Source of the DNA: Varroa destructor | Lineage: Eukaryota; Arthropoda; Arachnida; Mesostigmata; Varroidae | DNA: 64,000 nt | Reading direction: 5' to 3' | Assembly: GCF_002443255.2 (NCBI RefSeq) | Contig: NW_019211457.1 | Coordinates: 25,164,921 to 25,228,920, forward strand | In this document: positions 1-12,010 of the stretch, piece by piece | How positions within the stretch are numbered: position 1 is the stretch's first letter | Layout: each line of letters opens with the position of its first letter | Notes under the pieces: model-generated | Told to the model about the DNA's origin: nothing | Database searches by the model: none | What the model saw: the letters and a program-made list of their open reading frames with translations, nothing else | Program-made: the position numbers and the translations under genes

Positions 1-102
1 TATATTCAACAACTTAATTATATTAATTGCCCATGATCTGCCACTGCTGTTGTGTGAATTTCTCAGGGAATCAGTCATTGAGCGCCTCAAAGGGGCTACG
101 CG
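1..102 (+). other. 5' leader of Prp38B, possibly after a leader intron
   Basis: The sequence TGTGTGAATTTCTCAG ends at 65 and resembles a 3' splice site, so the leader may continue to the left of the window behind an intron. The stretch 66-102 would then be the last 37 nt of 5' UTR. No promoter can be assigned from what is visible. Confidence 0.35.
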
Positions 103-2829
103 ATGGCGGACGAAGTTGGAAAAACTGCAAATCATCTGCCTGTTTGGGGTAATGACAAGACGATGAATCTCAACACGATGATCCTTACGAACATCCAGGG
201 CTCTGCTTACTTTAAGGTGACGCTTTACAAGCTCAAAACCTACCACCAGGTTATCGATGAAATCTATTTCAACGTAGCCCATCTTGAGCCTTGGGAACGC
301 GGATCAAGGAAGGTGGGTAAGCAACCTATTGAAATTGTGGTGTTTTTTAGACATTGAAGGGGTCGATCATAGCTAATTTAAGATCCCGTGCGCCTGTATC
401 ACTGAATAAATGTACGTGTGGATATCACCGTTTTGGATATTGGATAACAAATATTTCGATATCTTTCGATTCGACAAATACAAACCTTGTTGCCTCCAGC
501 GAACGCGGAAAAGGGTACTGCAGGTCGACGTCATTTAAATAACTAGCTATAGGGCAGTAAAATTTACTAGTTCTGGTTATGTTTCATGTTTGGTTCGCTA
601 AGGAGGAAAATCGTCAGTGCAAGGGTGATCTAGGACCTGCCGTTTATGCCATTGCGATGGATTATGAAGCGTTACCTTAAAAGACTTTAATATATTTAAA
701 GGTGCAATTTATGTATAATCACAATAATAAGCACAGTCGTTTTATGTTGTGTAATGTTTGTTATCAACGTTGTATATTTTGCAGACATCGGGCCAAGTCG
801 GCATGTGTGGCGGAGTCCGAGGGGTGGGAGCTGGCGGCATCGTTTCGACAGCCTTCTGCTGCCTCTATAAACTGTACACCCTTAAGCTGACACGAAAACA
901 AGTTTACGGCTTGCTCGACCACACGGATTCGCCGTACATTCGTGCGCTAGGCTTCATGTACCTTCGGTACACACAACCACCGCAGGATCTTATCGGATGG
1001 TTCGAACCATATCTCACCGACGAAGAGGTAGAGTTGTCGCGCTAACTCAGTGAGGTTCGGAGTTAACAGTATGTGAAGGGTGACACCGATCCGGTGACGA
1101 ATGCCTTGCTGAGTTTTCATGTAACGAAATTATGTCAAAGTTAGATTGCTCTGGGACAGAAGAATGTTAGTCATTCTTCACCTGATTGGAGAATCCCTGT
1201 GACTGTTTTATTGTTCTGGGAGCGAATGGCGCTTGCAGGTGGATCACACCGGAGGTTCGGCTTCATAAAACAGGAAGTTGTGTACGATTTTGCAAAAAAA
1301 TAGATTAATTTTATAGAAGGGTCTGGAACCTGGACTTCAAAAAATGCGTCTTAAAAGTTGTATCGGGAGGAATTGTCGGGAAATGTACATAGTGCCGTTG
1401 TAATGACCAGCTGTTGCCTTGCAGTGTGGTTGCCGTTGTCCTTGCGGTATTGTTGCGGTCAGCAGACGACAATGGCTAAGTTATGTGAAGTAACTTCTGC
1501 CTCTGTCCAGCCGAAGAGCTCGTACACGGGATGCGCCAGGCCACAGTTCACAGATCCGTGACCGGCAAGTGACCTATCTCTCAATCGAAATCGAATTGAA
1601 CACGAATCGCGGTGTGTCGATAACATAAGCTCATTGACCACACCCAAACCTCCGCTTGCAAGACGTCTGGCCGCCGGTTGAGGTAACTCTACGGACCGAA
1701 TCCCTCTTTTGATGCCTCCCAGTTGACGACAACAAAAACAAATCGAAACGAATGACAGTAAATTCATTGTGTTTTGACTGCAAAATTTTACCAACAGCCG
1801 TACACTGTTAGCGTCTGTAGGTCAAGACTGATTTCATATATCTGTGTATCGCATTTGTGTAGAATAGTTTAACTGTTGACTACTTTTAGTTATGCAGTAG
1901 TTGCTTTATTAGTCTTACGGTTTTCATTGCCTCGGTTAGTTTCATTTCAAGAAAAGTAGGCCATTATCTGATTTTTTGGTACGTGCGTTGTTTGCAGCTG
2001 CGGAGACATCGTTTTCGTGTCCGGAGACTCACCGGCGAGGCCGCTCCCTTCAGCCAAGTTACTAACATTTATATTTCTCGCCTTCATTTGGGAATGTTTT
2101 TTCTCACAGGAAGTTGACCCAAAAGCCGGTGGTGGTGATCCGATGACAATGGGTCAGTTGGTCCGTAATATGCTCCAGAATCTCGACTGGTATTCCACTC
2201 TCTTCCCGCGCATTCCAGTGCCTGTCCAGAAGCAGATTAACGCCGTTATTGCCAACAAGTGCGTGCACTTCTACTATACCGAGACCACAAAAAGAGAAGT
2301 AATTTTACCACTGCCCACATGAGTAATATTGTACAGTCCATATAGTATATTTTCAAGTGGCTTCTATAGCCTGAATAAGTACGCTGACAAAAATGTTTGG
2401 ATCTAGCAATTTACAAGCTTAACATCTTAAGGTATCCCTTGCGGGCATTCTGTTCATATACAATCTTTGTTCTGCCTTTTTAGATGTCCTGTACAAAAAC
2501 CTGCTGCAATTCGGCAAGAAGCGTCTTTCCGGAAAAGGGATACTCGAGATCCCTCTCGGCCAGAAGATGTGTGGTCAGACCGAAAACGGGACCGCGATCA
2601 TATTTATCGGAGAAGTCGCAGCAGATCACGGGAGGACCGCCGTCGCAGTCGAGAGAGAGAGCACCGCGATCACAAAGACCGTCGCGGTGATTCGCGTGAG
2701 CGACGCAGGGAAAAAAAGCATAAACATAGGGAGCATAGGGATCGAAGCCGCAGCCGAGATCGGGACCATGGACGACGAGATCGCTCGCGGGACCGAAGAG
2801 ATCGCTCCAGAGATCGGAAACGATATTAA
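103..2829 (+). CDS. Prp38B: PRP38B-like pre-mRNA-splicing factor, 4 exons, 315 aa
   Basis: The exons I assign are 103-312, 785-1027, 2110-2258 and 2484-2829, all with GT...AG introns. Joined they give 316 codons including TAA. The PRP38 domain (about residues 12-195) is clear: LPVWGNDKTMNLNTMILTNI, then TSGQVGMCGGVRGVG across the first junction, TDSPYIRALGFMYLRYTQPP, and LFPRIPVPVQKQI near the domain end. An Arg/Ser/Asp-rich tail (about 233-315) follows, typical of spliceosome-associated proteins. The family acts in the nucleus in pre-mRNA splicing. The start is fixed by an in-frame TGA at 79-81 just upstream. The donor at 2259 (GTGCGT) was chosen because it alone puts exon 4 in the RS-repeat frame; a second possible donor at 2299 (GTAATT) does not. 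The tail is much shorter than in vertebrate PRP38B, which runs to over 500 residues. The protein identity is firm; the third donor is the least certain point. Confidence 0.93.
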
Positions 2830-4000
2830 GACATTCGGCATTTTTGCCTTGGCGAAGTTCCTCAGTTCCGCCATGCAAAAAGCACGCCTACGAGGCATTT
2901 GTTAGTGTAATTTGTCCCCGTTAGGGAGTTCATATCTAAGTGGAAGAAATGAACGCTGATTATAGGCGACACGAGAAGGAGAACAACTGAGTCGTCGCTG
3001 GACGTATTGAACGATTGAAGCTAAAATATGAACTCACTGCTGCACCCAACGTGCGCCTACTATTTGCACATGGCATTTTCGTATGAATAAGGCGTTTATA
3101 ACTGGTCTACTTGCTATTTCATTGACAAAACTGTTCTGTAACCGTAACTGCATCCTAAGACATTTTGTCTTGACAACAGCACAAAGTAGCTGAAGAGTTT
3201 AGGTGGCATCTGAACGGCTGTGCACTGGAGTCAATCACCAATGATCTATATAAATTATTTGGTTACAGAAAAGATATTTCCTGCAATAAGTATACTGCAG
3301 AGGTTTTTTCATCCCATATTCTTCCGGGAGTAGAACGTTCTGGTAATTTTTTCAATGATATTATTACCTACTTCAGCTGCATCAGTTGAATCTTTGTGCG
3401 TTACTTCTTGGTTGCATCTAGAATTTGATCGACAAAAATAATTCCTCTAGTTCAATAGATTCAGCAACATTTCCGAGTTGTGGAGAGAAGCAATGTAAAA
3501 ACATGATGATAAACAAGTGCTCATATTTGAACTATATAAACACATATATATTAGACATATTTCATACATTTAATACATACATACATACGTGTATATCAAC
3601 TAAGCAAAAACGCTCTACGAGTGCTTAACTCTAGTTACAAAACTTGGAAGTTACATCGAAACATAGTTTATGCATTATATCATTTATAGTTGAGTAATAA
3701 AAAGCGTAAACCACTGTACAAATCATTATACAAATGTTGAATTTTTGCTATAGATAGTATATCTAAAAATTATTTCATAGACGTGCGAATAAGACCCTTT
3801 AGTTTGTTCTTAAACTAGCGTACAAATACTCGGTATAATCGAGTGAGAGAAGCAGGTAAAATAGGTGGACAAGGTGCTATACCGAAACTGTACTGAATTG
3901 TTTGTTGTTGCCGAACGAAGGGTTAATCCTTCCAAAAGTATACTTTTAGTAAGGTTTGTAGTTTCTTAGAATCTCAATAAATTAAAGGCGTTTCAATAAA
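2830..4000 (+). other. Prp38B 3' UTR and candidate poly(A) signals
   Basis: No open frame of interest follows the stop at 2829. AATAAA hexamers occur at 3696-3701, 3976-3981 and 3995-4000, the last followed by T-rich sequence near 4008-4030. Any of these could end the transcript. A short (CATA)n tract lies near 3576-3590. The exact cleavage site cannot be told from sequence alone. Confidence 0.4.
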
Positions 4001-5060
4001 ATCAAATTTAATTCTCTGTTAGATTGTTAGAACATTTCAGGCCATAGATACAAACTTTATTTCATAATTATGAGTAAGCTTTGGCTAATCCTTAGAAACT
4101 GGAAATACGAAAAAAGTAATTAAAATCCTGTCAAGCTTATATTTTAACCCTTGCTAGTAATAAAAAGCGTTTTGCTTAAGAAAAGTGGTGCTGTTACTGA
4201 ATTTTTACACGGTTAGGAGTAGGAATGATATAAAAAAAAGAAGCTGTAATAGAAAACATCGATGATTTATATCTCTTTCTTTGAACTTTATCATCTCTCA
4301 ACGCTTGCTCAATTAAGGTACCAGGTATTACCTCAATTGCCTACCGATTTTATGTGAAATAATTACAGGTTTTTACTTTGGTTGGGTACTATGTCGCGCT
4401 AACTGAATATAATTTGGAGTCGGTAGTACTCGGCTTAGTCCTTAATAGCTCTGACATCAATTATATGTGTGTAGAATTTCATATAAATTTGCCAAAAATT
4501 CACAAACAAAAATTCTGGTGAAAGAGATTTAAAGATCGAGCGCTGATGGATGGATTTGTAAATATAGCTAATAAAAATATTTATAAATAATATATGTAAA
4601 TATTGCTTTTAGGTAAGGGTTACAGAGATGTAATCAATATCAGAACTTTTAGAAAATAAACCAAGCAGTGACGATGTTTCGTCGAAACTTTAAATCTTTT
4701 TTACGAATGTTTCCACTATTCATAAACCAGCATAAAAAGTAGGAACTATATATAGTATTTTCCAAACTGCTATCATTCGCAGCGCAGTTGCGTAATTACA
4801 TATAGCAGAATTTATAATCTGAATAATAGTTATACATGAAAGCAGCATGTTGTGAAAATTATGCATTCAAATTGGCCGCGCAAACACAGCCCTCACCTAG
4901 ATCGTCCTCTCTAGTGTTTATCTTTACACAATGTTGGCAATGTTTGACTGAATCCGCGAGACAACCGATTTTATTCATGCGATGTTCGATTCCGCCCCGT
5001 CTAACCGGCAAATGAAATCCTCTCAATTGAGAAGTCGGGTATTTTTGCTGTCAGAGAAAT
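4001..5060. other. Intergenic region between the two splicing genes
   Basis: This stretch is AT-rich with no gene supported on either strand. The last 200 bases or so (about 4870-5060) are less AT-rich and contain several CpG dinucleotides, so they probably hold the promoter and leader of the RBMX2 gene. No TATA box could be placed with confidence. Confidence 0.4.
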
Positions 5061-8000
5061 ATGAATTATCTCACGTGAGTAATATTGAACTTTAGACAAA
5101 TTAATTTTAGATTTTAAACAATTTGATTATAAGGAACATTTTTCATGATATGCTTTTCTAGATATCAGGGATCGAACAGAAACACAACAAAATCGTATTT
5201 AGCTGTCTTTCTACCAAGCTTCTATTATACGCGTGAACTTGTTACATTAAGGCCTATTAATGTGTTTTGCAGTTTCGTGTTAATTTAGAAATAGTGTTCT
5301 AAATAATCAAATATTAAATAAAATTCAACATTTTAACGAAAAGGTATTAAAATAAGGTAGTATAAACTTTTTTATTGTCTGTTCTCGTGTTTAGTATTTT
5401 TTTGTTTAGGTACAGTTGGGGAAGGATGTGTCAAAAATCTACAATACAAGATCTATGGGTGCATAGTGAAAGCTGATGCCCAAAAGTGAATGCAAGAGTT
5501 TTGTTGGATTCCTTTCCGAGAAATTCGACGTGGGGCACTTTTTTTACATCTTTTAGTAATTCTCGCAATCTTTCGCAACGCACGGCCTGTCTTTATGTCT
5601 TTCTCTAACCAATATCAATTAGTATTGGTATTCTTGCGTTTTGGTTGATTGGGTTTTCAGTAACGTCAAGAATCTTCAAAAAATCAATGAACGTGAACTT
5701 CAACTCGGTCTGACTGGGCAGGATAAAAGCTGGCATTCAAAGTATAAGAACTCAGCCTGGATTTATTTTGGCGGAGTCAGCTTTGACCTTACTGAAGGCG
5801 ACCTTCTTTGCGTTTTCTCGCAGTTAGTAGCTCCTCTTTTTCCTAATTAAAATTACACAATATTTCATTCCGCCTGAATTTGAACCTGAACTGAATATTT
5901 CATCGCCACTATGATTCTTAAGTATCTGTACATACCATATATATACAGGTCTTTAAATATGAAGGAAAAAAATGCATATCATGTAGTTCGTTCGCCATAA
6001 CGTTGTGTCGCGTATTTTCTTTGATTCCAGATATGGCGAAATTGTTAATATTAATCTTGTGCGAGACAAAAAAACTGGGAAAAGTCGCGGTTATGGATTT
6101 TTATGCTATGAGGATCAGCGATCAACTATTCTTTCTGTCGACAATTTAAATGGCATCAAAGTAATGTAGTGTTTAAACGATGTGCCTCACTTTTTCAGTC
6201 ATATGTAACCCTAATATCAAAACTTTTTTACTATTCTGAAACAGATCAGGTAATCATTAGTCAAAATGTGTACACCAAATTTGAGCTTGCTGTTGGAATG
6301 AAATTCTTGTAAGTTTGATTTTAATGAATTGATTAATTTTAAGACTGCAGATTTTTCAGTTTTCCGCATCGTACGAGTTATGTGCTGTCGTCGTCCCCCG
6401 CAGACACTACTGAGATATGTCTATTATTTCATTGGACTTTTAAGAGATTATTATGTAATTGCATCGGATCCAATTATTATTTTTTCATTTGCTTTAGCTC
6501 TGTAATCGGATAATCCGTGTAGACCACGTCGAAAATTATCGTCCACCAAAAGAGAGTGAAGAATATGACGAGCTTACAAAGCTTCTGCATGAAAAAGGGT
6601 GCGCTCCGGAAGTTATTCATGAACTTCAGCAGAATAAAGTTGACGGCATAAGTGCTGAAGGGAAGACCGCACGCGAAGATGTCGTTCCTGGAAGGGACGA
6701 AAAAGCAGCACAAGAAAAGGCCGAAAAAAAACGACTTCGCAGGGAAAAGAAATGCACTAAAAAGGTGAGAAAGAAAGAGAAAAAAGCACTGAAAAAGGCC
6801 AGAAAGAAACGGAAACGAATGAAGAAAGCTAAAAACAACGACAAAGAAAAGGAAAAGGACGTAGATACGGACAAAGATAAACATAGCCGCAAAAAGTATT
6901 CGAGCGATGAGAGCGACGCTAGCGACGACTGCGGCGTGTATGCATCTTCAAACAGTTCATCATCCGATAGCGAAGATAGTTCCCTAGAAGCACAGAAGAG
7001 AAGAACCGGCGGCGATCCGCGAAAGAGCTCTTATCGCGAGAGTCATTCAAGGTACGCCTGTTAGTTGAGACGACCAATGGGACAGAACAGGAATCAAAAT
7101 AAAGAGGCCTAGATATTCCTAAAGATGCAGTAGTGTCTATTGGAATATAATTAATTTAATAATGTAATATATGCTTAGAGAATATATGTGAAAATATTCA
7201 TAGTCATTATTCTATTCCAGGAGTAACCGTCACGATCAGTCATCATCAAGTCAAGGTAGCGCAAGCCGTCGAAGGTATTCCGACGTGAAGAGCGATAGTT
7301 ATCGAACTTTGCATTCGGGCCGAAGATGGTATGTTTAAGCAGTTTTTGCTTTCATAGTAGCTTTCAAGCAACAGTGTCGTTTTCGAACATTATTCTTACA
7401 CATAGCGGGCAAACGCAGTAAGACCTAAGGTCATATATAGATATTAACACCAGTAATACCAATCTTGGGCAATGTGGCGTTCGGTTTCAGTTGTGGTACT
7501 GCGAATCGTTTCATAGAGACGTGTCGGTTCATAGAATCGTTCTATAAAGACAGACTCTGGCGAACGAAAATATATTTTTGCTAAGCACAACCTCTTCGCT
7601 TCCCTTGGCTGCTGTTATGTGAATGTCGGGCAGGCTTAATTTGGGTTGTTTCTTAAATAATCGGAGAAATTCTTCGATCTGGAGGATTTTGCGAGACAGC
7701 AATTTTATCGTCTAACCTGAGCGATCGTAACGGTGCACCATTAGCTGGTTTACAAATCACATTGAGAACATTCGAGAATGTGTTAACGCAATAGATTCTG
7801 GTATTGTTGCCCTGTGTTCAAATGTATGAGTAAGGTGTTACTGTTACATTATCTTAGGCTTACATCCCTGAAGCATCTACTTGTAACCATACCAGTAATT
7901 GTACGCCATAAACACCTGTGACGAGGAACAGAGTCAAAAAAGATTTATATACGCGAGATAACTAGATTCCTAGTATTTTAAAGAACTAACCTACAGATCT

Positions 8001-8469
8001 TATCCAACAGAGTGGTTCTGATTGGCAACCTCTTGATTGTTAAACGAACTATTTGTATAGCACCTATCGGATCGAAATACTTTTAGGTGACAAGTCATTC
8101 AACAATAGATTTCGTAAATCTTTCCGTGTATCTCGACGAATATATGTTGAAATACGACGATAGTTTCTATGTTAATGGTTGTCAGTGGTATATGCGATGG
8201 ACAAAGACCGGCAAGCTTGTTGCTTGCGAACCGTGGAAGAATACCGCAGGAGAGTAATAATTGCTTTTAAGCCATCACCTGTTGGTCTTGTCATTTTGTT
8301 GCCTGCGAATCGCGTTATTAGTGCGTGTTCAGAATGCATATCATATCATTGCCTGTGCAGAAGCTAATTCTAGTTTTCTCTCCGCTTACATGATAATTGC
8401 AGGTCCCCTGAGTCAAGACATCGTTCTCGCAGCTCTGATCGTTACCACGGACGCTCTCGTAGTCGATAA
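5061..8469 (+). CDS. RBMX2: RBMX2 (yeast Ist3/Snu17) orthologue, RES complex RRM protein, 6 exons, 344 aa
   Basis: The exons I assign are 5061-5074, 5661-5822, 6031-6160, 6498-7051, 7221-7328 and 8403-8469. All introns are GT...AG, and the joins are phase-consistent to TAA (1035 nt). The N-terminus MNYLTNVKNLQKINERELQL, SWHSKYKNSAWIYFGG and LTEGDLLCVFSQYGEIVNIN match RBMX2 closely. One RRM spans about 36-113, with RNP2 WIYFGG (38-43) and RNP1 KSRGYGFL (76-83). It is followed by VDHVENYRPPKESEEYDELT and the family segment LHEKGCAPEV. The C-terminal half is Lys/Glu-rich, then Ser/Asp-rich, and ends in SR-type repeats. RBMX2 and its yeast counterpart are subunits of the RES (retention and splicing) complex with BUD13 and SNIP1/Pml1, and act in the activated spliceosome. 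The first coding exon is only 14 nt and was placed by homology of the MN-L-T N-terminus and an excellent donor (GTGAGT at 5075). Confidence 0.95.
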
Positions 8470-9120
8470 AGTGAAAGTGTGCAGTGTCACAACGAGCAGT
8501 TTGTATTTCATACTCGTGTATAAAAAACGAGCGTCTATCGTCTTTTTTTCTCTTTCAGTTGCACTTTTTATTAAGATACGCAAAATGAAGGATACAAAAT
8601 ATCCAGAATATTAATATAATCAACTTGATTCATGTGAAAAGTTTAGTTTGCTTGGCAAGAAATTACTAGGCAATTTTACTTCTTTTCGGGTATGGTTTGG
8701 ATCATATGCAGAACCTTTTCCTGACCGGAGAATCTTTCCTGCTTTCCTTTTTAAGAAGCTAACTTAGATAGTTAAAATTCAAGGGCTAGAGACAACCAAA
8801 GACCCTTCTGGCCCTCTCGCTGATTGAATTTTGAGACTTGATCTTTCGTTGTCACGCGCTTCATGTCACCCGTAACGGGCAGCATATGACCCTTCAACAA
8901 CTACCCATTGTGTCTTGTTGCAGAAAATTAGTATGGCATATTAGATAGATCAATGTTGTTGTAGATATGTAGAAAGTGCATATTTGTGAGAACGTGTAAA
9001 TTAGAACGATCATCGGAAAACCATTATAACATCTGTTGTGTACAATGTAAAATTTGGGCTTTTTCAATTGCCCGCGACTGGCATACGAGAATGAAATAAA
9101 CCACTAATCACTTGTACAGG
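8470..9120 (+). other. RBMX2 3' UTR with poly(A) signal
   Basis: No coding sequence follows the stop at 8469. An AATAAA at 9095-9100 is followed, about 15-40 bases on, by a GT/T-rich stretch (about 9122-9150), the usual layout of a polyadenylation site. I take this as the likely end of the transcript, with cleavage near 9110-9120. Confidence 0.55.
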
Positions 9121-9765
9121 ACAGAGTGTTTTTTTATCGTTGTGTGATTTCGTATAGAAGCTGATTTAAATTTACTAGTCATACTTTTGCAGATAATCAA
9201 AAACGTCCAATTCTCAGTTGATCATTGGGAACAGCTGCAATCATTTCGTCATATACTACTGTTATAATAAAATATCAATAAAATCTATTTTACTTCTGAA
9301 CTATTTCGTATTACCTAAATTTCTTCGATTTTGTATTCGAATTGTATGTATCGAAAGTATATACAGATTGTGTATAAGATTCATAAAATACACGAACTTC
9401 TGATCACTCTGCACTCTAAAACTGTTTTGAAAATAGGACGATGAACACAGCGAATGAATCCGTGTATCTCTTTAATGAACGTAGAATGAGTGTAGCCTTC
9501 TCTAAGAGAGAAGAGTCTTCATTGCACATTTATTATTCTAAGTGTATCTATTTTGTGGTAAAGAGACGACTTTCTATTTCATTTAGTGGTAGACCAGTCT
9601 TCAATCGATTTTTTTTTTTAATGTTACAAACCGGGCAAGAAAATTAATGGAACCAAACAAATGGATGTATCAGTACCGTTTAATAAAGCGGAGATGACTC
9701 GACCAAAATAAAAAAAAAATTCCCCTAAAGAAATTTCTCTATAGAATTGGCACAGTAATGGCGAT

Positions 9766-9837
9766 GCTAGTATAACCAAATGGTCTATGGCTGGTGTAGC
9801 CACTATAAGAAAGTTGGGTTCGAATCCGTTATGTGAA
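9766..9837 (+). repeat. tRNA-like relic with pol III A/B boxes
   Basis: A perfect B box, GGTTCGAATCC, lies at 9817-9827. An A-box-like TAACCAAATGG begins at 9773, exactly 44 bases upstream as in a type I tRNA. The putative acceptor arms (9766-9772 and 9831-9837) do not pair, and the anticodon arm lacks T at position 33. This is therefore not a working tRNA. It is more likely a decayed tRNA pseudogene or the head of a tRNA-derived SINE. Confidence 0.35.
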
Positions 9838-11596
9838 AAAGTAAACTGTTTGTGTTTTCGAAACAGCTAAGTAGTGAGAGTAATCTTTAACAGTGTGTCT
9901 TAACTGTAGGTGAAGCAGAATAAAATAAAAAAAACTGAACTATAAAATTACTATTAGTAACGTTTATGTCTATCAAATTAAAAGTCATTCGAATAGTCGT
10001 CACCTTAAAAGCATCATATAAAGAAAACTATGGTCTTTATATGTAATTGTAATGCACTTACCGATTCTTAATAATTTATCTATATCTTATAATGATACTT
10101 TAAGATATGTGCTCAGATTATTTTGGCATAGTCCAAGTAATACTTCATGTAAATTGTAACTATTAAGTGGTATTATCATACTACAAGTGTTTTGATCAAT
10201 TAAATCGTTGGTTTATTCTCGAATAAACAAGGTGAAAGTTTTTTTTAACTTCAGCAAATTATGAATACGTGAAATTTACGTAAACATGAAACATATCCTT
10301 CGAAATGGCTCAGTTTTTACGTAACCGCTGACTACTCTGATATTCTAATTTTGGTACAAGAGAAATATTTTTAAATCTGGGTTGCTTATATTTAGTGAAG
10401 CAAATAATGTGAAATAAGCTCAACAAGCATTAATCTAATCTGTTAAAAGTCACGTTACATTTCAAGCTGATCTTCTACTACGGATAAGTTTTTCCCTATC
10501 GTCTAAGCTTTAAAATTTTGACAAAAACCACTGATTACTTTTATAATTCTAGCCAGAAATACGTTAGTTAGTGCTAGGCATGTTAGTTACTTTTTTTTTT
10601 TGCTATCAATCGTTCTCTGGGTGTTATCCAAAAATTATGGGGATATTTAGGAAGCATCACCCTCGACGTAGTAGTCACTAATTTCTAAAGTTAGATTTAC
10701 AAGTCTAGCCTAACCGAATATAAACGGAAGCCACATCAGCGATAACCTTACCGATCAGACGTAGTTCCTCCCTCCAGTGCCCCGTTAACTTCCTTTATGT
10801 AAAATGATCGCTAGCCTAAAAATAAGTTCATTTATGTTTACTGCATGCAAAAGTTGTCAAAAACGATTTATAAAAGCGGTTGCCATACGACATCAAAGGA
10901 TTTTAACGTACCTGCGATCAGATCGTCGACGAACTACTCACGACTATAGGTTTTGAATGTGTCGCGAGATATTTGAATTCGTGATATCCATAGATGAGTT
11001 TTCAGCAACACTGACAGTTTTCATTATTTATAGATAACCTAGTATGCAAAAACAGCCGTAAACAACGTGAGTGATCGTGCTAAACTTTACCGCTTTGGCG
11101 TTTGCTGAACGACACGCAATGTGACCCTAGAACAAACATTATTCGATGGTACACTGATTGACTAGATGCGTTCGTGCTTTTCACTCGGCACCATAAACAT
11201 TACTCTGGGAAACAAGATGCAATTGTTTTCTTAACATTAATTCCAGGTTGTCGATGCTGCTGCCGGCGCCCGGTTTGAGCAACTATCGTCATCGGTAACT
11301 ATCATTTTCATAAAATCGCGGTATCATAAATGCGCTCGAAGTTTCCTATCCAACAGCAATATTAAATAACGTTTAGCTACGGCAAGAGGTAACATCAAGG
11401 CTAGTAACATTCGCTGCTTGAATCAGCCAGTGGCGGCACCAAAAGATCGATAAGATCCGCGAAATAGTTTATCAACGGGTGGACAGAATTACTCCTCAAA
11501 GGAATTGTATGAGGGAAAATCAAAAATGTATTCTTATCTATTTAGATACTACGAGAGTATACAAAAAAAGTATTCAAAAAGTGCCATGGTCCGTCT

Positions 11597-11639
11597 AGCA
11601 ATTACCGTACTCCAACGGACATTTAGTACGGCAATTGCT
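11597..11639. repeat. Imperfect inverted repeat, 15-bp arms
   Basis: The arms 11597-11611 and 11625-11639 are reverse complements with one mismatch, separated by 13 bases. The surroundings are AT-rich with no associated gene. It may be a short foldback or a remnant of a MITE-type element; no target-site duplication was identified. Confidence 0.4.
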
Positions 11640-11994
11640 TGTTTTTTTTCCTTAGCAAATAAGCTATTAATAATGATAGTAATATGACATTAGTTATCCT
11701 TTACGCTACGAACGTTCAAAACTACAATGAATCATATTAACAGTATGACCAGTTCATCTCTCGTGAATATTCGCGAGTGAGTGAGATCAAACAAATTGAA
11801 TTCTTAACAGCCAAATCATGAGGTGTTGTCATTCACGAATCGAGAAGAGGCTGCTGTTAGCAAATGGGACAGATTTGTGCTTACATCAGTGTGCTACATG
11901 GTCACGTACGTGTATACATACGTAATGGCACGTAACAGGTAACGCTATGGTCGGCTCTGGCGTGCAGTCCGAACTATATATTTTAGTTTAGACG

Positions 11995-12010
11995 GTTATT
12001 ATTATTATTA
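11995..12010. repeat. (TTA)5 microsatellite
   Basis: Five tandem TTA units lie in AT-rich intergenic sequence, with no gene context. Confidence 0.6.

Noticed and set aside
2480..2905. Several 68-132-codon frames on both strands over the Prp38B tail
   Set aside because: They are shadows of the CGN/GAN-biased RS-tail codons. Only the frame that continues from the PRP38 domain gives Arg/Ser repeats.
6477..6892. Minus-strand Leu/Phe/Ser-rich frames that look like membrane proteins
   Set aside because: They are the complement of the Lys/Glu-rich RBMX2 tail; AAR codons read backwards give Phe/Leu/Ser.
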